The notes under the pieces were generated by a model. It worked only from the letters and a program-made list of their open reading frames with translations, was not told the origin of the DNA and did not search any database. From Amylostereum areolatum (Eukaryota; Basidiomycota; Agaricomycetes; Russulales; Stereaceae), in NCBI GenBank assembly GCA_012932865.1, contig SAXG01000021.1:620001-684000 (forward strand): DNA of 64,000 nt. Direction: 5' to 3'. The position numbers were made by a program, and so were the translations under genes. Below are positions 49,301 to 59,723 of the stretch, in pieces (position 1 is the stretch's first letter; each line of letters opens with the position of its first letter).

Positions 49301-50019
49301 TCTTCCTCACCTTCCATGGGAAGAGCATCTACGGCCGAATGAAGATCGATGATGGACTTGATTTTTAGAAAATCGCGTTTGAGGAGAGGGTGCGGATCTT
49401 CGGTCGAGGCGAGGTGAGCGTGAGTGAGGGCGTCTTCGAGCTGTCGTATTCGCTCGCTCATCTCGGTGATTTTGGAGTGTAAGCGGTCGGTGTCGGCCAG
49501 GACAAACCTACACGATATGAACAAAGGCATGTACGCGTGAGGAAAGGGCATACCGAGTTCCCTGACCGGTAACGAGACTGCCTAAGGACAAACGTCGCCG
49601 TCAGTATTCGTTCATCGAGAGAAAAAGAATATCTCGAATGATGAAACGCGGAAGTTCGTCCAAGGTGTATTTTTCCATGCGATACAACCCCGCTATTCGT
49701 CGATAGACAGGAAGGGGAGACTAACCATTAGGACAGATGGAGGCGCAACCTCTGCGTTTACATGACGTGCACGGCACGGTCTTGTCACATTTTAGTTTCA
49801 ACCTGAGACAAGTTGAGACGAGCAGTTCCAGGACGAAAAATGGGGGTAGACGAACCGTCGGCACTCTGCACAGGCAATGGCACCTCGAGAACGCTTCCAC
49901 TCCTGTTCCCTGCTCCTGAGGGCGGCGGCGCTGTCGGGATCGCGGTGGCGACTGGTGGGCATATCTGAGACGAAGGGGGAGGGAAGGGGGGGCGTGAACG
50001 AGGAAGCGGGACGGGACAT
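46327..50019 (-). CDS. Zn2Cys6 fungal transcription factor
   Basis: A DNA-binding regulator of the Gal4 type. The binuclear cluster spans two exons: GAIACAECRR joined to LKLKCDKTVPCTSC and then KRRGCASICPNG. This gives CX2CX6CX5CX2CX8C-like spacing. A coiled-coil linker follows (DTDRLHSKITEMSERIRQLE). The middle homology region (Fungal_trans type) has YLPLWPRASQLCALYLQQAP, LGLLFVILCFGALVDEALPP, ATVQALSLMAIYQGLV, WTLMGMSTKLAQS and RRALFWELFITDCWQ. The C-terminal 280 residues are Gln/Pro/Tyr-rich and disordered (YYPPGPPATHAMPPPPQPG), a likely activation region. The start at 50019 is chosen as the first Met of the frame leading into the cluster; the Met 19 residues later is possible. Targets are unknown. 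Confidence 0.9.
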
Positions 50020-50460
50020 GGGGCATTTGAAAGTCTGGGGTGCTTATGAGTGCCATCAGGACCACGACGTGCATTCTCGAGACGCGGAGCTGTCATCCCC
50101 TCGACGCCCTCCTCTTGCTTATTCTCCAGTATCCCAATTTACCCTCCTTCGTTCTCGCCAACTCCCGCGCACAGACCGTTATCCCCAATTGCCCGATTGC
50201 GCCCGCTCAAGATAGCCCAAGATCTGATGCGCGTCGTCGTCGCGCACTTTATCGATCCTCGACGTCGTTTGTTTCTACTTACCGAAGGAGTTTAGGCGAC
50301 TCTTCGGTCCTTCGATCCTTCGAAGCGAAGTACAGCAAACCTTGAGCAACCCATCAACGCTCTCAACAGGATCAGCACCCGCTGCGTCCACGCGTCACCT
50401 ATCCCTTCTCGCAAGCTCGTGTCAAGACCGTGCACGGCACGTCTCGATGGAGGCACGAGG
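50020..50460. other. 5' flank of the Zn2Cys6 gene
   Basis: About 440 bp, probably the promoter. It ends in the left target-site duplication (50446-50460) of the second retroelement. No gene seen. Confidence 0.4.
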
Positions 50461-51058
50461 AGCGGACATGGGCTCTCTTTGAACCTCTACCACCACCATC
50501 ACTTGGGATTGGGGACCCCAAGTGGGTGACGTTGGGGAGGCCTGGGGAGGCGAGAACCTGGCTTGCCAAGGCTCGTCAAAGTCGGCAGCCCTCCGCCCAA
50601 GCCAGCGACGTATGCGGAACGTCGTTTGGTACCCGCAGAACCAGAGGGCCGTCGACCCGTGGACGACGGGCCCACCCCCTCCTACCCACCCCGTTTCCCC
50701 CGCCTGAGTTCTTGAGGCCCAGCAATGTCTGGCTCCCTCTCCTCTATGCGCAGCGCTGCGAGGCGGCAGTGTGCTGCAAGCTGTCGTCGACGCCCGCTGG
50801 TATGGGGCTCCGGTTCCTTCATGGGGCTTTGCCCCCTGTCACCGCGCGGCCCCCGCCGTGCGGTTTCTCCCACGGCGCCGTCTCTTGCCACTCTAGTTCG
50901 ACGCATCCCTTCCTTTCAACGACCCTTCCATCCTTCTGTCCGACTCTGTTCTACCATACTTTCCGTTCACCTGTACCCTTCGGGGAGCCGCATTTAGTCT
51001 TAGGTACTTGACGCGGGATATAAATGTATTCAAAAAAAAAAAAAAAAAAAAAAAAAAA
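50461..51058 (+). mobile_element. Poly(A) retroelement copy B (longer copy)
   Basis: A 598-bp insertion ends in ATATAAATGTATTC and about 27 A (to 51058). A perfect 15-bp duplication GATGGAGGCACGAGG flanks it at 50446-50460 and 51059-51073. Its last 380 bp match copy A at 41136-41511, with the terminal 150 bp almost identical; the 5' 220 bp are absent from copy A. No pol III A/B box pair is recognisable near its 5' end and no reverse transcriptase is encoded. It is therefore either a 5'-truncated LINE tail or a LINE-dependent non-autonomous element. It lies upstream of the Zn2Cys6 gene, in the opposite orientation to that gene. Confidence 0.88.
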
Positions 51059-51073
51059 GATGGAGGCACGAGG

Positions 51074-51574
51074 CGGATCCGACAGCCACTTATCATGCGG
51101 GTGGCGCAATTACTGTATGCCCGAGCTTGAGCTTATTGACGACGTTTTTGGGGACGGCATGAGGTGATGCTAAGTAGAAGAGAAAACACGAAGAAGGCTC
51201 GTGCACATGCGTGCAGCCGCGGGATGACGGAAGAACCGACCCAGATGGAACTCCCTTGACGTACGTTACTTACGCACACCTCATCCGAACTGTGTGCTGT
51301 ACGTATGTACAACGTACATCTTGAACGTTAAACATCGGCCGGCGCAAGCGGCAGTCCTCAACATCTTCCCCGCTTTCTCGGCCTTCCCGATTACAGAAAA
51401 AGAATGTCTATGCCTTGTCCAAACCATCCGAAATATATTACATCCTCCACAAACAAACAACACGAAGCTGCGCCTGCGCCTATGCTACAGAGTTATCCAG
51501 TGAGCACGCTCGGAGGAAACACACCACGCGACTGATCCATACCACGACTCTGCGTTCACCATCCGTAAACCACC
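51074..51574. other. Intergenic, 500 bp
   Basis: Between the right duplication of retroelement copy B and the stop of the REEP-like gene. A short GTACGT-rich palindromic patch lies near 51260-51320. No gene seen. Confidence 0.4.
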
Positions 51575-52619
51575 TTAGTCCGACTTCACCCTCTCATACC
51601 CGCCCTGCGCCGGCCCCGATCCCCACCCGAACCACCCACTCGTACGTCGCGGAGCCGCCGACCGATCGTCATCACCCTCTGCATCACTAGGAACTTCGAT
51701 CTCCTCAAACCTCCCGTTCGTCCCGCGTTCGCGCGTGTCCGACAGGTTCGACGCCGTGCGCGCACGCAACGGCGAAGATGTCCCGACGTCGTACCCCTCC
51801 ACCGGCAACCCCGCCAGTTCGGCCTCCAGTTGCCGACGACGATCATCCACGGAGTTCGACGAGGCCATACGTGAGGGACCGCCAGGAGGAGTGTTGATGC
51901 CCTGCTCGTTGGCGCGCGACGAGGCGGCTGCACTTTGCGACAGCAACGCGGTACCGGAAGCTACGATGGCAGGGCCATAAGTGCGCCAGAGGTTTCCCAG
52001 CATCTGCGTCGGACCCGACACAGGATCACTCAGCGTCGGCGGCGCGGCGCTTGAGCTGGATGGCGGCACTGCGGCCGAGCTCGACCCAGACTGTGTGCTC
52101 GCGGCGATATGGTCCCATAGAGCTCGCGCGCGCTCTTGGACGAAAGCGAAGATGCGGGTTTTGAGGGAGGCCAACGCGGCATCGATCTGCGGCTCATACG
52201 TGCGCAGAAGCGGTTGCAGGTGCGTTACGTATATGTAAGAGGATCCTCGGGTTTGTGGGAGGGCGAGGTAGAGCAGGAATATGGTCTTCAATGTGAAGTA
52301 GAAGGGTATCCTGTATCCACGACGGAAATTGATGAGTGAATGAAACCAGAGCAGAACAAGAGACGCACACACCATGAGACCAACCATTCAGCGACATACT
52401 CCACGCCGACGATGCACCCTAGCACCGACCAATACATCAGCCATCGCTCCAGATCCTGTTCGGATGCTGGACGTTGCGAAAGGGTCTTGAACGACGCGTA
52501 TCCTGGGTACAGAAATGCGACCACCGAACTGCGCGACTGCTCAGTGTTCCGTGGCTCTGGGGAAATGGATGTCTATGAGGGCTTCACCTGATGATTCGGG
52601 TGGTGAAATAGAGCAACAT
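51575..52619 (-). CDS. REEP/Yop1-like ER membrane-shaping protein (TB2/DP1/HVA22)
   Basis: REEP/Yop1 proteins insert hairpins into the ER membrane and bend it into tubules. Exons 52619-52588, 52528-52373 and 52310-51575 join in phase. They give MLLYFTTRIISSVVAFLYPG, then YASFKTLSQRP, LERWLMYWSVLGCIVG, VEYVAEWLVSWIPFYFTLK and FLLYLALPQTRGSSYIYVTH. This matches the family pattern of YPaYaSyK, a WmmYW motif, WiPfYy and LPqTkGs. An amphipathic stretch follows, then about 160 residues of Ser/Ala-rich disordered tail. The tail has charged repeats and ends in a Gly/Trp patch (SGWFGWGSG). The length (about 300 residues) is nearer REEP1-4 than yeast Yop1. A further 5' exon is possible. Confidence 0.88.
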
Positions 52620-53153
52620 GGCCAGCCTGAAAAATATGGGGACGGCGGTGAGTTGGAAGTTTTTCAGATGGTGGTGATATCGATGGAGGAAGGAAGACTC
52701 GTGTTTATGTATGTATGCAGTCCGGGAATGAAGCAGACCCTCGAAGCGCATAACGCTGAGCGGTCCCTTATTGGCCATCCAGCTGTCGGGCCGGCACGTG
52801 GCCACAGGCCACAGCTCTCCGACTCATTTGGTCTCATCTGATGATCCTGTGTCTCAGTGTCTTGACTGGGATAACTCGACGACGTGTTCGAAAATTTGTC
52901 CACGACGTCGACGCACACATGCGCCAACACGATGGTCTTCATCTACGAAACAAAGCATGATCGCAGAACAAACATCTTTCAGCAGCCACTCCCGGACCGG
53001 CCTGACGGTCCACCATCAATGACTTCACCGTTTTACGCCTCGACTTTACCGCGTTCTCTCACCCCCCTTCCCTCTACCTCTCGTCTCCCTCCATCGCACA
53101 CACTCCACTGACATTATCTACATATCCTATCACCCTCCAGATCTATACAACAT
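52620..53153. other. Divergent promoter region
   Basis: About 530 bp between the REEP-like gene (-) and the BAH-PHD gene (+), presumably with both promoters. No gene or clear TATA box seen. Confidence 0.4.
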
Positions 53154-54662
53154 ATGCCCAAAGATCCTTCTTCGGTCCCCCCCATCGCAACTCGACGGCT
53201 TAAACGGCCGCTCCCGACAGACTACTTGGCGAGGGTCGGCGCATCCAAGCCGTCAACCCCCCCGAAAAGGAACTCGCCAGAATGGACGGACGCAGTAAAT
53301 AAATCCTCACACGTCAGTGAGTGTATCCTCGCACATACACAAGTCCTGCACTTATATTTCTTCGAGTTACATATCGCGGCAGAAGCCATACTTTCTCCGT
53401 AAAAGACGAGTAAGCGTTCGACATTGGTCGTATCCCAACCCTCGACGAACTTCCTTGCTATCGTTTCTTCAAGCGTACTTATTCTTGGACACGACATGTG
53501 CAACACCAAGGAGTATGAGCATCATGAGTTCTGGGTCGGCCGTATCGAAGAGATTCGCTCTGAAAAGCTGGATGACGATCATGTACGTGGTGGCACGCCA
53601 ACTAATTCTGGTTTACTATGATGGTTAACATATGTCGATCTCAGGTGTGGGCTCTTGTCAGATGGTATTGGAGTGGCACAGATATACACAATGAATGCAA
53701 GCAGTTGTAAGTGTAACAAACTGAACCCCAATTAAGACCCACTCGTTGTATAACTGATTGCCGACACAGAGATACCTCGTCTTTCGGCAAGTACGAGCGG
53801 TGCCTCTCCGAGTATCGTGATATTGTAGATATCCTCTGTATCAATGGTGTGTCTTATCCATTGTTTCAGAGTTTCTCACCAATGATGCGTTCAAGGCCGT
53901 GCCAAAGTCCTCCATTACAAAGACGAGGCTCCAGATCAACAAATCGCAACGAGCAACCAAACATTCTATGTGAGGCGCGCCTTCGATTTTGCCAAAAGTC
54001 CACCAATCTTTCACGTGGGTAGTTGCAAACTCGCATGGGTGTACACTTACGAAACTCCATATGTTTTCCACGTTCTTCAGCCTATGCCTGCACTACACTG
54101 CATCTGCAAGAAACCCTACAACCCCGATAAATCTGGAACAATGTACTATTGTCCCAAGCCATCGTGCAAGACTTGGTGGCACACCGCCTGCCTTGATGCA
54201 CAACAAGCAGTTCACGAGGGGTGCGACCAAGAGGAACAGTGGCATATCCATCTAGGAGAGCTTCTGAACTCCTCGTTCGACTTGGATGAACAATTTATGT
54301 CGATGCTTGACAGTCACGACCCCGAACAGCGCGCCTCCTTGCGCGAAAAGTCGTTCATCACCCCCGCGATGTTAACCCACATCCCTAAGGACATCGTCGA
54401 TGCGGCCCAGCACCAGATCAGACGGGGTGGCGATTTTGGCGTCGTCGGGAACGTGCGCATCGTTACTCGGGCGCGGCAGTTCGTCGCACGGTACTATCGG
54501 GCGATATGGGGGAACAACCTTGGGTTCGATCAGCAGGTCAAAACCCTGCAACAGGAGATTGACGAGACCAAGGTTCTCCGAATGGTGGGAGCTGATCGTC
54601 AGAAGGCCGTCGATTCTCCCGGCAAGCCTTATTACTGTCCCGACTGCTCTGGGCCCCTCTAA
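53154..54662 (+). CDS. BAH-PHD chromatin protein
   Basis: BAH and PHD domains read histones and occur together in chromatin regulators. Exons: 53154-53316, 53367-53409, 53474-53582, then four more. The N-terminus is basic (TRRLKRPLPTDYLARVG). The BAH domain reads ITYRGRSHTFSVKDDVLILG, HHEFWVGRIEEIRSEK, VWALVRWYWSGTDIH, YERCLSEYRDIVDILCI and TFYVRRAFDFAKSPPIF. The PHD finger follows at once: HCICKKPYNPDKSG, MYYCPKPSCKTWWHTACL, closed by YYCPDCSGPL after a long helical insert of about 150 residues. The last Cys pair therefore sits at the extreme C-terminus, an odd split arrangement. About 400 residues; the target mark is unknown. Confidence 0.87.
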
Positions 54663-55005
54663 CCTCTGGATCTAACGCATTTGCGCACCGAGTTTTATTT
54701 TCTTTCATGTTCTCAGCTCACGAATATCTAACGTCCCATCTAGTCGCCCTGGTCTCATGTCCCTCCCTGTTCTCTGTATTACCATCGATCGCTTTCTTGT
54801 TCACGCATTATCACTCCAGCCAAACTTCGCTTTCTTGCTCTCGATCCTGCATCTGTGTACATATCATCTAGTCGTCGCGCGTATAGCTGCACTTCAATAA
54901 CCACACTACATAACAATCTTGACTGGTTCTGTTCGCGGAAATCGCTGTATTCTTCACAATACATAAACACCATTCCCTAAACGTTACAGTATGTCTACGA
55001 AGTTC
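54663..55005. other. Short convergent intergenic region
   Basis: About 340 bp, T-rich on +. No gene seen. Confidence 0.4.
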
Positions 55006-56029
55006 TCATCCGGACCAGACAGCCTGAAAAAATGTGAATCAGCAACGGGCTCCAGAGGGACGAACAGAGAGCTTACGGGGCCCGGCTGGGTGTAGTTCGT
55101 GGGGATGGGGTACTAAATGCGAGTCAGCGTCGGGGTATCCCACACTGAAGGACAAACTCACGTTGATGTTGATAAGAATGCCGGGCTCCTGTCGACGAGT
55201 ACAAATGAAAGTCAGATATGGTGTAAGAGAGAAAGGGGTCGGAGAAGCTCACGTAGCCGGTGTATACGCCAGGGATGGCCACCGTTGGACCAGGAGTGCC
55301 ACTACCACCGCCGGTAACGTTGATCTGCCCGCACGAAATCTGCAAGGGCCAAAGCATCAGCCTTCACATCGCAAACTCCTGTTGAGTCCACGGAAACCGT
55401 ACGTAGAACTGGGCTCCTCCGAAGGTGCTTGCGACGTGCAGCGCGATGGCCTCCATACGAACGAGGTATTGGCCACTTGGCAGAGCCGAGGGGACTGTAA
55501 ACGACACTCCGGGCAGGGCCTCCGCGGGGAAGGTGATGGACGTCCCGCCGTCCGTGACTGCGGTAATCTGATACACCTTGAACCACACACTGCCATCGCC
55601 AGCGAAATCGTCGTCGCTGTCGGGTGCCTTGGCCATGTAGACGTTGACGACGCCGGGGTGGTAGATCGTGCCATCGGACATGATGCCGAGCTGCGAGCCG
55701 GCGGCGACATCGATGGTCGTGGCAGTCGCGGCAGTCTGAGTATCGTAGCAGCGCAGGTCCAAACTGGTAACGTCAGTGACCTGCCAGAGGGTCTGTGAGT
55801 CAACATTGGGTAGATGTGATGGTTTACATACCGGAGCTTGAGTGTTGAAGTTGTTTGTTTTGCGTACGTTCACCCATTGCGGAGTCGTCGTGCCATCGAC
55901 GACGAGCGAGGGGAAGGTGTCTACGCTGCCGTCAGCATATCAAAACATGGGATAGTTGAAGGACGTACAGTGTGCGGCGACCTGGGATGCGAGGGTCGCA
56001 AGAGCGACGATAGGAGTGAAGGCCCTCAT
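55006..56029 (-). CDS. AA9 lytic polysaccharide monooxygenase (secreted)
   Basis: AA9 enzymes use a copper histidine brace to cleave cellulose and hemicellulose oxidatively outside the cell. Exon 1 (56029-55969) is a signal peptide ending SQVAA, and exon 2 (55920-55832) opens the mature protein with HYTFPSLVVDG. The N-terminal His is therefore the first copper ligand. The second is in GTIYHPGVVNVYMAKAP. Further markers are SLDLRCYD, GSVWFKVYQI, SGQYLVRMEAIALHVA and AQFYISCGQINVTGGG (axial Tyr, conserved Gln and Cys). It ends PGILININYPIPTNYTQPGP and AVWSG. About 250 residues with no cellulose-binding module. All catalytic residues are present. A TATA box lies 41 bp before the ATG. Confidence 0.93.
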
Positions 56030-56069
56030 GTCTGGAATGTTTGTGTTTCATGGTCACCCCGCAAGGCCT

Positions 56070-56075
56070 TTATAC
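56070..56075 (-). promoter_or_regulatory. TATA box of the AA9 gene
   Basis: TATAAA on the minus strand, 41 bp upstream of the AA9 start codon at 56029. Confidence 0.6.
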
Positions 56076-56714
56076 TTGAGTTCTGATCAACCATTTCACA
56101 TAATCTGAATGCGATGTCGTCGAGCAGGTGTGTCGGTACCAAACGGATGTACTTAGTGGCATCGTGACCTATAAAATGACTTAGTATAAAGATAGAGGCT
56201 TAGTGAGAAGAAGGTCGATTATCCGAGGTCAGCACGAAACATAGCCAGGGGATAGCAGTGGACCAGTGGTAGCAGTCGGACGAAGATCTCCAGTTTCTAG
56301 ATCGTCCGGCGGACAAACTTGTCAGTCAAGTGATCTCGTATAGCTGCGAACGACATCCGACATTATGGGTGACGAAACTTCTGGTGGATATCGCACAATC
56401 GCGAATGGTCCATAGACTTGCCGATACGGCGATACCCCGAACAAGACTCCGATACTTGGCCGTAAAGCAACATCGCACTCCACATTATTGAACGTTCGGT
56501 GATTTTGACCTCGTGATAGCGATGCGTGAACTACAGATATAGCGCGTCAGCTTGACTACATGCTAGGAGAAGAATAGGAAGATAAGACTGGCATGCGCCC
56601 AGCAGCGCCACACAATGAACACTCAGCGTTCCGCTGGGCTTTCAAAGGCCCCATAGCCCGTGTAGAAGGTTGTGTCGCAGGCTCTTGAGTGACGATCTTG
56701 CCTATAGCGACGCG
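56076..56714. other. 5' flank of the AA9 gene
   Basis: About 640 bp between the AA9 promoter and the AA9 relic. No gene seen. Confidence 0.4.
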
Positions 56715-56940
56715 CTTGCAAGGTTTTGGGCAGGAAAGTGATAGATGTGCTACCGCTGTTGGGTGCGGAAATATCGTACACCTTGAACTACATATATTTC
56801 AATTACGGAGCGATGTATCGAGGCTCGCTGGACTGACCGGAGCACGCGAATTGTAGTTCTTTCTCTTGCATAAGTCCAGCATATCGAGGCGTGGTCTTGC
56901 TATTAATGCTATGTGAAGGGAAAGTGCCTGTAAGGATATC
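56715..56940 (-). pseudogene. AA9 LPMO relic
   Basis: Two short islands on the minus strand resemble the intact AA9 gene next door. GTFPSHSINSKTTPRYAG (near 56876-56930) parallels the N-terminal TFPSLVVDGTTTPQW. FKVYDISAPNSGSTSITF (near 56735-56788) parallels WFKVYQI through TSITFPAE. The stretch that should lie between them, with the second copper His, is gone, and stop codons interrupt the frames. Order and strand match the neighbour, so this is most simply a decayed tandem duplicate. The similarity is short and was judged by eye only. Confidence 0.65.
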
Positions 56941-57535
56941 TGCATGACACAAGGGAAGCACAATAGTGATGTACAGTGAGCAGCGCCCGAAGATGCTATT
57001 AAAGCAGCGATAGTTATTCAAATCCTCATAATACCTCCTTATGTGGCGGCCCATGGAGCAGCGGCCTTGGCGGATGGCTTCGTGATTATGTGGGGGGACC
57101 TGAGTCGATATGGAAACAACAAAATGTATTGCGCACGAGAGTGGGTTTCGTGGGTTTCGAGGTATGTACAGAAAATAGCCTGGGAGGTAGGACAGTATTC
57201 TTCTGGTGGGTGGCTTTGAGGCACATGCATGCTAGTGAGCAACATCCAAGGGTCACATTGTCAAAGTCCTCGCGGTCAATGTAACGGTGAAAGAGTGCAA
57301 AAGACCGCCAGTCTTCCGAGGAGATCCCCGCCGTGACACTCGACGTTTATCGTTTTTTGACTATACAACTTGTCGTAGGATTTATTGTGGGCCACCTGAC
57401 GGACTGCCCCTTCGCTGCAGGGACGGGCACGGCCGGCGAACAGCATCGAATGGCAAGGGCAGCATCTTACAGGCTACTGTAGGCAGCCGCAGGTGTGAGT
57501 ATTAACGATGGCACCAACAAGAAGTAAGTACGCAC
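56941..57535. other. Intergenic between the AA9 relic and a doubtful small gene
   Basis: About 600 bp. Nothing supported. Confidence 0.35.
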
Positions 57536-57731
57536 GTCCAACCCAAACTTCGCATATCGCTGTCCGCCGTTCTGGACCTCAAGTTGGGCGGCATTGTTGA
57601 ATGTACTGATCGGCTCTTCAGGTTTTCAGATACTCGGGGAGGTTGAATCGCAACGGAACATTTGTGAGGGCAAAGACGGAGGGTGTGAGGGGGGCCACGG
57701 AAATGAGGACGAATGAAGTTGCGTGAAACAT
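57536..57731 (-). CDS. Possible fragment of a small secreted protein
   Basis: A minus-strand frame starts with a good signal peptide (MFHATSFVLISVAPLTPSVF). A 49-nt intron (57654-57606) joins it in phase to TFNNAAQLEVQNGG and QRYAKFGLD. A donor-like GTGCGT follows at 57535, but I could not find a convincing continuation. The QNG-x-x-A pattern recalls small secreted proteins of agarics, but I cannot name a family. It may be a relic or a chance reading. Confidence 0.3.
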
Positions 57732-58034
57732 TCTGGCAAAACAGCTCCCGGGAATTGCCGTCGGACAGTCTGCCTCCTTCCACCCTTCAATCCACCTTGC
57801 TTTGAAGCGTACACCCTTTTCATCGGTCCTAAGCGGATATCGCAATGTCGATGTACCCACGAACCCCACGATATATCATGCTTGTCAGGATCACCCCTAT
57901 TTTTGGCGGGTTGTCGCTGAATCAGCCACACGCGGCCTTCAACTCCACCCATTCCTCCAAGAGTCTAATAAGTAGTGCAGGTGCTAAAGCGCTAAACACC
58001 AAGCAGGCATTGCTCTCTTCCGTGGACATCAATC

Positions 58035-59663
58035 ATGTTCAGGCGCTACCAGACCGTTCAAATACTCCTAAGCTGTTCACTTCTGAACACCTTAGCCAAC
58101 GCGCGAACTTTCACGGTGGTCAATTCTTGTCCGTTCACAATATGGTGTGTCCACTAACTCTCCTAGCAATCCTTGCGCTGAATAATCTGCAGGCCAGCAG
58201 TAAACCTCTTTTTTCCTGACAGATATGTCCGCGGATTAAGAAGTATATACAGACGTTTACTGACTTGACCGTTGCGCCCAACGTACCTCAATTTCCTACT
58301 GGGTGTGTTACTCTTTAACTCCCCTCACTACTGCCTGTAGGATGACACGTGTGGCAGATGGGAGGCACCTCCATCGACCTCGGTATCCTTTGGAGTCCCC
58401 GATAACTGGAAGTCTGCTCGGATCTGGGTGCGTCTCTTGCATTGCGTGCCTGTTCTCTTGTACAACGGTTGTCTATTAGGGTCGACGAGATTGCAACTTC
58501 ACCACAAATCCTGGACCGAACTCGTGTCTAGATGGCGGATGCAACGGAGGATTGCTATGCGATCCGCATACTGGAACTGTACGTGCACACTCTGATCCGA
58601 CTACCTCGAGAATGAACGTCTCTTTGGTTCCAGGGCGTCCCTCCAGCAACAGTAGCAGAGTGGACCTTGCAAGGAGACGGAAATCTAGACTTTTATGACG
58701 GTATGCTATGTAAACCGACTGTGTGAAACCCCGGTTCACAACTTGGAATGCAGTATCGCTCGTCGACGGGTACAACCTTCCTATGGCCATCACCAACTCG
58801 GCCAATTGTCCCTTGGCCGACTGTCCGGTAGACCTTGGTCCCGATTGTATGCGGCTTTCCTGATTCCCAGGTTGTTGGCGCGGAATCCTGACTTTGGTCT
58901 TTTACACCTTCCTAGGTCCACAGCCCTTGATCGGTCCATTTGATTCTACAGGTTTCCCCGTGGGTTGTAAAAGTGCATGTCAGGCCAATCTCGACGGAAA
59001 TCCAAGTGCGTATATGCTATCAGTGTCGCCGGCCCCATTCTCAGCATCCATGTCATAGCCAATTCGGCCAACTGCTGCTCTGGCAGCCACGATACACTTG
59101 CTACATGCCCCTCTTCCGGCGTGCAATTTTACAGTTACTTCAGTATGTTCTCCAACTCTTCTCCCTAGGTTTCTTCGCCTCCTGAACCTATATTTTCTCT
59201 GCAGAAGGAAATTGTCCCAATTCGTATGCATATGCGTTCGACGAAAGCAGCAACACGGCGCTCTGGACCTGCAACACAGGTGCCAACGCAGATTACACGC
59301 TCACATTCTGCCCGTAAGTTACCCACTCTCCGTTGTCGCTAAGCCACCTTCCTAAGTGGATGGGTCTCAGATCAACGAACGGGAGCACACAGAGCGCAGT
59401 ATCGCCGGTGCCTTCCTCGCTGATCCCTACTGCATCGTTCGCGTCTTCGTCAATCCCCCTCGCGTCAGTCCCGCCATCAGCAGTATCGGGGGCAGTAAGT
59501 GCATCGTCTTCGCCTTCGGGTAGGTCAAGTCCTCGACCAAGGACTTCTATTGTTGCTGAAAGAGACAACCCCAGGCGTTAGTACGATCAACTCTGCCATG
59601 TCTCTAACCGAAAGAGCGACATGGACACTTTTTGGTATCATTGCGTTTGCCATGGCCCGGTAA
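58035..59663 (+). CDS. Thaumatin-like protein, secreted, with hydrophobic C-terminus
   Basis: Thaumatin-like proteins are Cys-rich beta proteins; fungal ones are linked to cell-wall beta-glucan. A signal peptide (MFRRYQTVQILLSCSLLN) precedes RTFTVVNSCPFTIW, the family start. Later exons read FTDLTVAPNVPQFPTGWEAP, VSFGVPDNWKSARIWGRRDC, DGGCNGGLLCDPHTGTGVPP, TVAEWTLQGDGNLDFYDVSL, VDGYNLPMAITN, DCPVDLGPDC, SACQANLDG, NCCSG and CPNSYAYAFDESSNTALWTC. The classical REDDD-type cleft residues appear largely kept. A Ser-rich stalk and hydrophobic tail (WTLFGIIAFAMAR) suggest GPI anchoring. The junction after CPFTIW is unresolved: the usual Pro-Ala-Ile is missing in the simplest splice. Convergent with the next gene, 60 bp away. 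Confidence 0.9.
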
Positions 59664-59723
59664 AAATTGTACAAGTTACAATGCATTTCCAATATTACGT
59701 CCCGACTTCGAGCACCTTCCAGA

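Noticed and set aside
50461..51058. Calling the poly(A) elements SINEs
   Set aside because: No pol III A/B box pair or tRNA/5S-like head is recognisable, so only the LINE-type insertion mechanism is supported.
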